Shown: in pieces, positions 32,875 through 43,593 of the stretch
Layout of the letters: each line of letters starts with the position of its first letter
Position numbering within the stretch: the first letter of the stretch is position 1
Source: Gonapodya prolifera JEL478
Lineage: Eukaryota > Monoblepharomycota > Monoblepharidomycetes > Monoblepharidales > Gonapodyaceae
Length of the DNA stretch: 64,000 bases
NCBI GenBank assembly: GCA_001574975.1
Contig: KQ965803.1
Coordinates: 189,831 to 253,830, forward strand
Direction: 5' to 3'
Position numbers and translations under genes: made by a program
Notes under the pieces: generated by a model
Seen by the model: the letters and a program-made list of their open reading frames with translations, nothing else
Databases searched by the model: none
Told to the model about the DNA's origin: nothing

Positions 32875-33251
32875 TGACCGTAAGCAGGACGACGTCGCGG
32901 AAACCCTCGCTCGGACTCGGCTCGGCGGCGGCGGCGTCGTCGCGAGCTACCTCGTACACCTCGGCGCGCTCGTACACGTACCCTGCCGAGATCGACTTGC
33001 CTACTCCTTCCCCGGTACCCTCCCGCGACCCGTCAACCACATCCCCCTCTCAAATCAGCATCTCGACGTCACATCCTTCTTTGACGCGCCCCGCAAAGTT
33101 CGGGTCCGCCACGCGACCGCCCAAGGCGGCGTCCCCGTGGGCAAGAGGCGTGGGAAGTGAGCCGCCCGTTCCGCCGTTGGAGAGGAAGCCCAGACGCGGG
33201 AGGACGGTGAGGGTTGTGAAGGGAGTGAATGTGAGTTGTGTGGGAAGTTGA
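31302..33251 (+). CDS. large disordered Pro/Ala/Ser-rich protein, unknown
   Basis: ATG at 31302-31304 (MPAPPTKAPALTPAQLG) opens a single long frame of about 650 residues. The N-terminal 100 residues are charged and conserved-looking (SVGKDVLAFHQRLLSES, then QVDFRSVLKKKD). The DFRSVLKK motif occurs in some actin/cytoskeleton-linked proteins, but that link is weak. The rest is low complexity: Ala/Ser/Pro runs, MSAMSAMSATSGTS, PPPPPPRAKP and an alternating Pro-Ala tract near 32810. The last codons read through a good GTGAGT donor near 33231, so one more exon may follow. No enzyme or membrane segment is visible. Codon bias and lack of stops over 1.9 kb support a real gene. Confidence 0.6.
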
Positions 33252-33604
33252 TGTGGTGACGGTGGAGCATGAACTTTTAATGACTTTTTTTGGGGGTGTT
33301 GGTGTTGGTGTTCGGAAGTGTTAGTGTTGAAGGTTGAAGTTGGAAAGTCCACCACACCGGTGAAGCGAGACATGAGGGTGTATCTGCGCGCATGAAACGA
33401 TAAGTAATATATAGCTCTTTGCTTGTAAATGCTCCGGCCCATGTACAACTATGCCCCAATGCACCGTGTGATACGATACTACATGATTTACCATAAACTC
33501 AAAAAAACACAATTCAATCCGTCGTCCACGTGATTACCCTAAAGACATGTTGCCGTCCACGAGTCCACCCATGCCCAACCGCATCACACCGCGGTGCCGC
33601 ATCA
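33252..33604. other. intergenic between convergent genes
   Basis: AT-richer DNA; no gene seen. It may hold a last exon of the gene at 31302-33251. Confidence 0.4.
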
Positions 33605-35142
33605 TCATCGCTCCGCCTTCTTGTTCATGAAGTCCTGATAATTCACATCTTCTTCCATAATTCGCGTGAGATCCTCAAGTTCGGCCTGGAAGGATCCATA
33701 GCTCGGGATAGACGGGGAATTAAGCGGCGAATGAGAGTGGGAGTCCATCGGAGACAGTAAGCGAGGCGACCGAGTCGGAGTTTCCGGAGAGGATGGCGCC
33801 ATGCTGTCATCATCAGCGTCATCGAGTAGGATGACTGGTGAACTCTATGGGTGTACAAAAGGTTACCGTGCCACGTAATAGAAAATCCCCCGTACAATGC
33901 GATCCCACCTGGAGTGCATCGAGAGTGATAGACCCCACCTCCTCATCAGCGGCTGCGACTTGAGCATCAGCATCTATTTGTATGTCGTCGTCGGCGGTGG
34001 GAAGAGCCACCTTGGATGACTCAAGTTTGATTTGTGTCGAAAGGTGCGGTTGGTGCTTTAAATCCGAACTCACCATCACAGCGGAACTCTTGGGATCCAC
34101 CGCAGATTCGCAGTCCGTCTGACGTCGTTCTGCTTGCCATAATGACAACGTTTCGTCCTCGGGACCCATGCCGGTATTCCCGTTTACTTCCACAGCAACA
34201 TTGTGGGAAGTATTGAAGTCCTGTGCGTAAAGCAGAGTCGCGCAAAAGTCTTGGTTGGTTGCGACGCAAAACAAGTCGGAATGACCAACCCACCACCCTG
34301 GGTGTATCTGTTGGCAAAGCTTCGGCGTCTACCAGTTTGACTTCCTGGATTATCATTGAGGCGGAGATTGGAGGGGACGACAGAGCATTCGAAGGGCAAT
34401 CAGATGTGTTTGTCGAGCGACTTGGTGAAGCTGGTGCTGAAAGGTTGACCGATGTGTCGGGAGTCCGTTTTTGCCCCAACATCGCTCGTCCTGTGGTTCG
34501 CGGGGAGCGTCGCAGGGACAGAGAGGCGAATGTTGCCGATTCTTGCAAAGAGGATCGCGTACTTTGGACCTGTGTGATCGAGATGGGAGCATCGCCCAAA
34601 GAACGTAGTCCGATATTGTTGTGTTCGTGCGTGGGTTGTGTCACCACTGACGAGCGTTTGGATTGTAGCCGATTATGCCTCCCAGATAGGTTTTTCCTCA
34701 TCGTAGGAGTTGACGGTGCTTGCAAAACATTGCTTGAGTTGGATGGGACTGAAGGTGTCATTACATTGTCCTCCCCGTCCCCTTGTACAACCCCACCACG
34801 TGCCAAACCAATGGCCACTTGAGTATCGGAATTCAACGTTTGTTGAAGACGTTTTTCCATTTGCCCCGTAGATCCTCCCGTCCCAAATCCACCTCCCAAC
34901 GGCAATGTTCCCACATCGACCACTTCATTCAAAGCATCTGCAGCTGGAACGTAGTATCTCGTTTCTCGAAACGCGCGCAAGGTTCCACTCTTGTACAAGG
35001 CACTCAAACTCCCGACATCGTGGCTTCGAACAATGTTCGACCTTGCGCAGGATGGCAGCAATTCATCACCCAGGGAGCCAGCCAAGGGTGCGAGAGGAGG
35101 AGAAAGAGGCACCTGTTCAAAGTCTTCCGTTGAAGAATGCAT
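33605..35142 (-). CDS. unknown Ser/Pro-rich protein with a central conserved segment
   Basis: ATG at 35140-35142 (MHSSTEDFEQVPLSPPL) opens a long frame with LSALYKSGTLRAFRETRYY, Ser/Thr-rich and basic stretches, then SMIIQE. To continue, a very short intron (34 nt from a GTCAAA donor, or 25 nt from GTAGAC, ending CCAACAG near 34311) joins to IHPGWWVGHSDLFCVATNQD and FCATLLYAQDF. An ordinary intron of about 60 nt at 33908-33846 then leads to SSPVILLDDADDDS, many SP dipeptides and the end FMNKKAER. The SP-rich regions suggest a nuclear or cell-cycle phosphoprotein (inference). The family was not recognised. If the short intron is wrong, the alternative is a one-base sequence error. Confidence 0.6.
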
Positions 35143-35473
35143 CTTTTAGCACATGATCATGGCCATTCTCAAATTTGCGGGAAAAGGACCATTTGCATCC
35201 TCACTCAGGCATTGTTACAAACTGGTGATCAAGCCATATTGCTCAAAGTACTCTCTGTTGTACCTTGCATTTGTATCGTCTCTCTACATTCACCAAAACT
35301 TCAAGTGTCCTTCCGAAGAATATTTACAGGCAAGGCATTTCCGGCGAAACATCAATACCACACATGCAAGCCGCCAATTGCATCTCGGGAGTACCCAAAA
35401 CAAAATACGGTACTTTTTTTTATGCAAGTGCGACCGAGGTCCTGCTCGGCCAGACATGGTGTTCCGTACGACT
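35143..35473. other. intergenic between two minus-strand genes
   Basis: 3' flank of the PSP1-domain gene and promoter of the 33605-35142 gene. Nothing else was recognised. Confidence 0.5.
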
Positions 35474-37979
35474 TCACCTCCGAAGCTCCCCCATTCGCAT
35501 CCGATACCCGTCACTTGGGATATACGGCATTGCTCCTTGGAAACTGTCTCCAATTCCTCCTGGTCCTGACCCGAAACCACCCATTGAGTTGCTGAAGCCA
35601 CTTGCGGTATTCGTCTGCCCCAACCCGACATTTGGCCCGCCAACCAAACCGCCGAGTGGGTGCGAACTCTTCTGGGTGTAGCCACTCATGCCATTTCCCG
35701 ATGGTCCCTGAGGAAGAAATGGAGGACCCATCGCCATTCGATAGTTCTCCTGGCCTCCCGCACGCCCTGGGGATGACGGGGTGAAAGAACTCCCAGCAAC
35801 TGACGCGACGGCGGGAAGAGACACATCTTGATCTCCACCACACGCACAAAGCCAAATACGTGTTTTGTAGACTTTGAACAGTTCCCTCACTAGTTCTCGG
35901 AAGTCGATTCGGCGCTCGGCAACAAAGTAGAACGTCAGCTTTTTACGATCCCTGATGTTGCGTTAGATAGTTCTGTTTTGGTTATCCAGATCAGTTCGAA
36001 AATGCGAAAAGATCTCCTACCATTGAAATTCCGCATCCACTACTTCCATCGGCAAGCGTCTCTGTCGGGCCTTCTGTTGGCACATGATCAACGCCAACTC
36101 CTCGTCGTGCATCTTGGTGGCCAACATCGCTAATTCCGCAGTTTGTGCCTGCCTAAAGATTCGTTTTGGCTGAACTTCACCCCTGGGTGATTGGTCGACA
36201 AAGCTGTCTGGGTATTGTGACTGGTAAGACTGGACTTGCGAGGCATTCGTAATGTTTTCTTCCACGACCTTTCCCAAGTCCCTTCCACGGTCTGCCTCTA
36301 CGATTACAAAGTCACCCCTCCGAATTGGCGGACTGGGCGCATCCGGAGAGAAGTAGAAAAAGTCCTTCCGACCAGCTTTAAACTCAACCACAAAGAGAGG
36401 CCAACGGGGACTATACTGGTGGTACTGAAGGTTCCGCGCGCCTTCTGCCCATGCTCGGGCACGATTCTCGGTATTCTCGAAGTAGTCGTTAATCTCATTC
36501 TGAATGAAGGATTCGATCCCCGTCGGCGATGTGTTCACACCCGGAGTATTAACGCCCCCATTGCCTCCAACTATTGATTCCATGTATGAGTTAAACCCTG
36601 GACTGGGTCCTTCACCGATTCGCATGGTTGTCCGCATTTGTTCTGCTAACTCCTCCGGGTCATCATCAAGGTGCAATGGCGTGGGTACCGAGTGACGGCG
36701 GCGGATCTCTGTTTGACCGTTGGTGTTAACAGAATTGGTCGCAGGCAGAATATCGTCGTCGCCACCCGGCCTGCATTGTGAACGGATTAGAATATCAAGC
36801 GCAATAAGAGTGGTGCATGGTCACCTACCGATTGGGCACTGCGGTGTGGTCAAAGTACATTTGCGGAGAATGTGAGTATCGCCTTTGCATTATTTTTGGT
36901 CCAATTGCGCCAAGCACTGAAGATTCATCTCCTCCGGAAAGAGGTTTTGTGCTTACGACTCTTGGTACCGAATATTGCGCCGTTTCCGGAATTTCCAGTT
37001 CGTCGACGCCAGAGAATGCTTCCCACTGTAGCGATTGGGTTAATGACGGCCTCCTTGGATCGGATGGGAGATGTCGAACGGGTGACGGATCATCTTCAGA
37101 GCGAGTGCCCAGCAAAGACCCTGTGGCATGAGAGCTGAACGTAGCGGAGCGAGACCGAAAGTGCGCTTGAAAGCCGTTGGAAAGCGTGGGTAGGTTGTCT
37201 GGCATTTGAGCACCACGAAGTGCCGGTATACTCTCCGGAGAGTGGGTTGCAGGTCCCACTGGCATAATTCCAGGGCTATGACTGCGACTCCGCGGGGATG
37301 TTTGGATGGGGATGCCACGACTGGGCGTTGGAGGGATTGGAGCGATGCCTTGCCGTTGGCCTGAGAGGAGATCAAGTGGGGCCCCTGCCTGTCTCATATC
37401 AAGTCCCGGAGCGGGTCTCGTGGAAGAACCGGGAACATGGATGTTTGGCGTCATGGAAATGCCCAGCGTGTTGGAGTCTGCTGGCACCCAAGGCATTAAG
37501 CGTGGAGTTGCACCCCACTCAATGTCCAAGCTGGCTACGCCCGGTGATTCTGCACCAATAAGGGTGCTGGTACCACTTGTCGGAGAGCTTGCAACAAGTG
37601 GAGACATCCCTATGTGAGAATCCGGGAGATATGCGGTTGGTCCACTTAAGCTACGCTTTCGGAATTTTGGAACCAGCTCAGCGCCAAACGCTGTCTCTTG
37701 CAGCAGATTTGGGAAGTTTACAGGTTCGTTTGTCATATCTGGGGTTCGAGGTGGAGTGGTCGAAAACCCTTGTCGAGGGGTGACTGACCCTTGCCAGTTG
37801 TCATCGGGAGAAGAAGAAGAAGAGCTGAGGCGTTCGGTTGATCTGGTGATTTGTTGGTTATACTCTGCTGTGATATCTTTGTTTGGTGGCAGTGACATGG
37901 AGGCTTTACGATGGAGTAAAACAACGAAACAAAGACACGGGCGACTCACTAAAGCCACCTTTGTCAAGCCTTGAAACAC
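35474..37979 (-). CDS. PSP1: PSP1-domain protein
   Basis: The N-terminal half is disordered and Ser/Pro-rich ([16 protein letters not shown]; short repeated SHSPGIMP-type motifs; [12 protein letters not shown]). After introns, [17 protein letters not shown] and [19 protein letters not shown] begin the conserved C-terminal PSP1 domain. It continues through [30 protein letters not shown] and, in the next exon, [20 protein letters not shown]. It ends KTRIWLC plus a Gly/Ser tail. The start may be 37979 or the ATG 27 codons further in (MSLPPNK). The domain occurs in yeast Psp1 (suppressor of DNA polymerase alpha/cdc mutants) and in trypanosomal and bacterial YaaT proteins. The biochemical role is unclear in fungi. 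The domain assignment is firm. Confidence 0.88.
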
Positions 37980-38618
37980 TGGCTATGTCGAGCGAGTCCA
38001 TTTTAGAAACTGAATGACCAGTTTGACAGTTATCAACACCTCGTCAATCTTCGGCACCTGCTGCAAGCAGAGTCTTCGGCAATCGTCAGAGGCCCAACCT
38101 TTCAGAACTCCATTCCAGGTCGCCGAACGACCTGTACGATGTGCGAGTATCCAAGGCCCAGGCTAAGAAGAAGTCCCGAGTGTCCAAATGTTGCAGGACG
38201 AATCCTCGCCACTATCCGCCGTAGTCGAAGACCGTTCGCCTTGAGTGTCGAGATCCACCCGCGTCCGATGAGTTGGAATCACTGTGGAGTGTTTGCCCAC
38301 TGGAAGAGGAGCCAGCCAGGTTTTTGTGTTGCAAGGTGCCTGCCGGGAGACAATTGGAGACAGTATTTTTCCTTTTCCCTCTTTTCCCCGTTACTTTCCT
38401 TTCATTCTTCTTGATATAGTATCATTACCAGTCAATCAATTGTGATTGGATTGCTGCTTCCTACCTCAATAAGCTGCGTAATTTACTCTTGATTTGCAGC
38501 ATTCGCTGCCCGCTACCTTCCAAGACAATGCCGGGAAAAAAAATGCTGCCGACATAAGTTGTGGGTTGACTTGTGACCAAAGCCACGACAGAATCCGCAA
38601 GTCTTTCGCTGTCACGTG
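37980..38618. other. divergent intergenic region
   Basis: Upstream region shared by the PSP1 gene (minus) and PPP4R2 (plus). A plus-strand frame near 38080-38410 is open but shows no family, so it is not called. Confidence 0.45.
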
Positions 38619-39932
38619 ATGGCGGCGATTGCCCAGCCCGCGAACGGAGCGAATCTCTCTGATGGGATGGAAGAGGAGACGCCTTGTTGGTTTTTTTGTC
38701 TTTCATCTGTATCTCTGTCTGCCCCGTTTCTGAACGCAGTCACGGCGCCCATACTCCAACCTTCGCGGTACCGACAAAAGCTCAAGACGAACTTCTAGAA
38801 AGAATCGCGCTAACATCAGAACTTAAGTGCGGAAGAATCCGAGTCTGTCGCGTTCTTCAATGCGTCTGACATTTTCGCATGTCTTTCGTTATGGCGCGCG
38901 TCACGGTCCATTCCTTAGAGTTCCTTGGACACTGGCGCGCGACGCCATTCGGCAGAAGCTCGAGGCCATCATTCACGATTTCCGAGATCCAGTCACCCCA
39001 ATCCCCAACCCCATCGACTCGAACAAACCCGTTCCGGCGAACCCCGACGCATCCCCGATCCCACCTCCACCGATAACCCCTACGCACCCTCCACCGGCTC
39101 ATTCAGATGCGGTGAACGCTTCAGTGACGAGTGTTCAGAATGCCGCAATCGGACCTCACGGTGAAACAGTGGGAGAGTACGAAACTCGACTTCTTGATGC
39201 TCTGGATTACTTTGATGAGTGAGTTATTGAAATTTCATTTTTTTTTTTGGTGTCAAGTCATCTGGATGAAAAGAAAACTTCCTCAACTCTCAAAACTTCC
39301 GTTTCTGACAGCCGACCGCCATTCACAATCCAACGGTTGTGCGAGCTTCTTACCATACACCGGAAACAATACAACTTCTCCCGTTGGAAGTACCTCGCCG
39401 CTCTGGAGAAGGTGCTCTCCGTCACGTCAGCTTTCGAGGACCCTCCAGGCCCACCAGGTGGAGTTTCTGTGGAGTCTGACCTGGACGACCACGGTCTCAA
39501 TCGAAGCAGCGTCGAGCGAGAGATTAGTCTACATCGCGACGATCTAGAAGCGAAGGATCATTCTGTCGAGCTGGAAGGCTGGGATGGCCCGCTCGATCGT
39601 AAGTTTTTGCTATATTCTGGCGCAGTTTCCGTGTCGTTTGGTTTAACGCTCTCCCAACGCCCGTCGTGAACTCGGGAAATAACTCTTTAGCCACTACCCG
39701 TGTCCCTCCATTCGATCCAACTGCCCGAACAACTTCTGCACCGAGCTCTCGCCTCGACTGGTCCACTGTTGCCGATGGGGACGACGAGCCTGGTCCGTCG
39801 ATGGAGGAGCTCCTTGATATGGACAGCTCCCCGGCGTCTGATCAAGATCATGAACGTAATGGAATGATGGTCGGGACTGAAACGACAACGGGATCAAGTC
39901 GAGAAGAGGAGGAAAAGATGGATTTGTCGTGA
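38619..39932 (+). CDS. PPP4R2: protein phosphatase 4 core regulatory subunit R2
   Basis: ATG at 38619-38621 (MAAIAQPANGANLSDG) with a GTTTTT...GCAG intron leads to AQDELLERIALTSELK. A second intron leads to VPWTLARDAIRQKLEAIIHDF, which matches the PPP4R2 N-terminal helical repeat. A third exon gives PPFTIQRLCELLTIHRKQY and ALEKVLSVTSAF, the diagnostic motif. The C-terminus is acidic and Asp/Glu/Ser-rich (MEELLDMDSSPASDQ), with TGA at 39930-39932. PPP4R2 (yeast Psy4) targets PP4 catalytic subunit to histone gamma-H2A and recombination/checkpoint substrates in the nucleus. The intron phases fit, which supports the first two exons despite their low complexity. Confidence 0.88.
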
Positions 39933-40180
39933 AAGCATTACAATAGAGAGGGACCTCACAGCGTTACCGTTACCAATCTTTTGTACTTGCAAAGACTTCT
40001 GCGAACAAGACATTCCGCAATCAAAGCCATGTCCGTTCCAATCATTTCACGCTTGTAAACGTTCGAGATGGTATCAGAGCTTTCATTATATTGCTAATAA
40101 CTGCTTTGTTTCGATCTTTTTCTTCGACACGTTTATCGTCTAATCACATCACATGAGAGATGAAATTCGGGAACCTCATA

Positions 40181-41743
40181 TTACAACGTTTCCTTTGCCT
40201 CCGAGTCGACATTATTCGGCTCTCGCCAGATAGTCTCGTACACTTGCAAAACGCTGCCGACTAAGAATGCCCACGATCCTAAGAAGATAGCTCGATTTGT
40301 TCGACTGTGTGGTGAGTTTAGAATAGTGACATCTCACCCCAGAAAGTCGCCCATCCGCTTTGTTCTATCCAGTACTGTTCCGTACTGTAGCCCATAGCAC
40401 CGCACACCGTAAACCCAATGCCGCCGACAAGGTTCCAGAATCCCACTGGAATAATGACGTCGTGCAGTCCATCAACAGGTCGATTGAGTCTCAGAATCCC
40501 TCAGAAGATACAATGCTTCATGAGCGCACTCACCGTGCCAGCCGAGGTCGGAAACGTTGGGGATGTACCAGTGCTTCTGAACTTCCAGCATCAGGAGGAG
40601 CGAAGAGATGATGAATCCGGTTCCACCGACAACTGTATTGGATGAAGTGAGACTTTTCAATCGTATAATGTCACCAGTTTTGTTACCTTGCGGCGTCCAG
40701 AAAAATATAACAGTAGTTGCGGTGGGTGAAGCTCCCGGAAATCCAGGAATAACGCCTGGTAGACCGGTTCTTTGCTTCCTGATAAGTTGACGTCACATTT
40801 TTCTATCTGCATCTGGCAAACTCACATCGTGGCAATGTAGAACACTGTGGCGGCCCCAAATTGAATGATGCTTGCCATCCAACCAATGTCGCGCCACATC
40901 GGGGCGCCCCACCAGACGAAGTCCTTTAATCCAGAATTTTCATTCCTCCGCTCTCTTTCATGCAAGCCTGGTGACCCATTGCCAGTGAATTGATGGATTT
41001 CCGGGGTTTCTGTCTCATCATCGAACAGGCGCTCCAGTGCTTCTCCGATTTCATTCTCACGTCCACTAAAGTAGTAAAACGAAATGAAGCGTTACCCGAA
41101 ATACAATCAACGTTCCAAAAATATCATGCTCTCACCGATTTAGGGCTTCAACTACCATGAGGTAAGATCCCACCTCAAACAATGAGCCGCCGACAAACGC
41201 AAGACTCGCAGAGACCTTGTAGTATAACGTCGTGAGGTCCTCCGAGGTAGAGATATACGAAAGATAAAGGGGAAGGCAGACTGTGAAGCCTGGCTAACAG
41301 TATCTGCTCGTGAGGAGAAAAAACATCAACTGTATGGATACTGAGAGCTCACCGTTCATGACCCACACAACAGACCCAAGAGTAAAGATAAAGGCAACCC
41401 AAAAGCTGATATCAGCTTCGAGGTGAGGTTTGAATTCGGCTTCCAGTCGTCGAAGTCGACCTTTCAATGTAGTGAAAGGCGCGCCTTCCCTCACCGGTCC
41501 GTAGTGCGCCTGAAACGCTCTGCTCTTCATCCGTCCCTTGCGAACCATGCGCGAATTGTACGTGAAGGTGTGTTTTCCGTCTGCATGGGTCACAATGACG
41601 GCTCTCGTTGGATGGAATCGGCCCAGCGAGGGATGAATTTTCTGCACGTGAATCATTCTGCCCTGTGGGATGAATTCAGCCATCGATTGATCATCTTCAG
41701 GATTGATGATTCGCCCCGGATCGTCGAACGAGGGTGCACTCAT
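40181..41743 (-). CDS. multi-pass integral membrane protein, unknown fungal family
   Basis: The start is taken at ATG 41741-41743 (MSAPSFDDPGRIINPED). A soluble N-terminal part has a FIPQGRMIHVQ/KIHPSLGRFHP region and a Phe/Tyr-rich strand. TM1 is ISFWVAFIFTLGSVVWVMNG. Later exons encode further helices: ASLAFVGGSLFEVGSYLMV, ASIIQFGAATVFYIAT, TTVIFFWTPQ, TGFIISSLLLMLEVQ and NLVGGIGFTVCGAMGY. A last exon gives AFLVGSVLQVYETIW and SEAKETL, with TAA at 40181-40183. Between TM3 and TM4 lies a long acidic loop. At least six TM segments are seen. The family was recognised only as a fungal membrane-protein type without known function. Exons are short and several borders are approximate. Confidence 0.68.
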
Positions 41744-43593
41744 GTTGGGATGTGGAGCGGCAAAACTGTTTTCAAGCGACGCCAAGTTGGTTTCTTCGTC
41801 TCGAAGGAAAAGAGAGGGGAAAGGAGTGAAAAAGAAAAGAGTCGAACATTATCATGGAGGGATGGCATCTCCGTCCACTCCATCCTGCTTTCATACATAA
41901 TTGAATAAAATGTCTTCTTCCCATCCCAAATCAGTCGCGTTGGTACATTTCAGAAGCACTCATTAATTTTGAGTGTCAAATACCACCAATACACGCTTGC
42001 ATAAGGGGTGCAGCCGTGTCTCACTTAAACTACACATCTACTTATCCTGTTTGTATCCGCACTCTCTCACCTTCCGGTTTGCTCCACTCGTATGGCCGGT
42101 CATTGCCATAGTTTGCACTTCTGGACGCTCTTGTGCGGGAGAAGGGTCAGCGCAAGCTCAAACCACACATGCGTCTTCAACATGATCCTGTTGCCTCTGT
42201 CACTGGGACGTTTCACTTTCTCATTTGTTTCTCGGCCGGACGGCTCAGTTCGTGCACCGAGGTGAGAAGATTTCACTGTCGCGTCAGCGTGTCTTTCACC
42301 TTTCTCGAATCGCGCCATCCACCCAGTGGAAAAATCCAAACAGACCCGAATGTGCAAAACTTCTCAGATGGTGACAAGCTGTGGAGCGCAGGTAGAGAAT
42401 TTTTTGAGGACCGCGGCGCAGGACCCGAGTAGAAGGAACAACTCACAGTGTACACCAGAGCACCAACATTGAAATCAGAAACAGGCGACAGCAGTGCGGA
42501 TCGCTGATGTCGTTTGAGAACAAGAAAATACGAGAAACCAATGAGGCGTTGACGCTTGCCGGTCATAGCTGCTCCGAAAGCTCTACGAGAATTACATCCA
42601 AAGCGGCTGCGGGGCTTGTTTTCCACCAGCAAGTGAATGGTTCATCGAGCAAAACTTTATTCTTTTGCAGAGCTCCAAAAAAGCGCAAACCACTGTTTCG
42701 AAAATACTTGAAGAGTATCGTCGGTGTTGTTTGAGTGGTACTTGGTAGCGTCAAAAGACAATTTCCTTTAAACGAAGAACGGCCTGGAGCACTATGGAGT
42801 GGTCGAGTAAGCTTATCGACAGGGGCACAGTGACTTGCAACTCACCAGTGGGGGGACTTTCTCAACGAAAACACACCAACAGACGCGATTTTCCCCGTAC
42901 AAGTCCACATTGCGCAGTCGACGCTTCCCACCATCGACTCAGTAGAAGAAAAAACGCGATTTTCCCGCCGAACAACCGCGTCTGGGGTCGATGGGCACCC
43001 CCCGGCGCACCAAAGGGGTGGCAGTTTCTGTGAAGATGGACGTGCGAACGACGCGTCCCGTAACTTTTGTGCCGCATCGCAACTGTCACGGTACGTGTAT
43101 GAGTGGAAACTATCGACAGAACTGACTGACGGTGTTCGCTGCGTACCATCTAGTGGACAAGAGCATCCACTCCTCTGAATCGGGCCCGTGGGCTGTTTTT
43201 CATGTCGGTGGCGTCGCTTTATCGCCAATGAGTTTCATCTGGGCTGTTGAGCCATCGCTCGGAGATTTTGACCCTTCAAGAGCCTTGCGGCGTGAATGAA
43301 ATCGCTGTTCGTGTTTGAGCTGAGAGTCGGCTTCGGTCATGTGCGCAATCACCTCCAGGACACAGCAAATATTCAGCGTCCCACCGTATAGCACGCAAAC
43401 AGCCCGTGTGTTGTGGACGGCGTCCGGTGTTACATAGGGTCCGTGTGAGAACGTGGCCGTAGACGTTAACGTTACACAACACCTCGCATCGCAAAAAGTC
43501 TGTACAGTTGCTCAGATGGCCTGTCATCAGGAGCATTAAAATCATTCAATTTCTCCACCTCATATTCCCAATACAAAAAAAGCACGATGAAAA
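41744..43593. other. intergenic, weak minus-strand gene candidate at 42110-42632
   Basis: The only protein-like signal is on the minus strand. A frame from 42632 with GKRQRLIGFSYFLVLKRHQ and SDFNVGALVYT stops at a good GTGAGTT donor. A frame downstream ends HKSVQKCKLWQ near 42103. They could be two exons of a small unknown gene, but no start or family is convincing. Two copies of acgcgattttccc lie at about 42883 and 42954. Confidence 0.3.

Noticed and set aside
42883-42966. Two acgcgattttccc copies
   Set aside because: Only 13 bases each and no wider similarity. Too short to call a repeat family.
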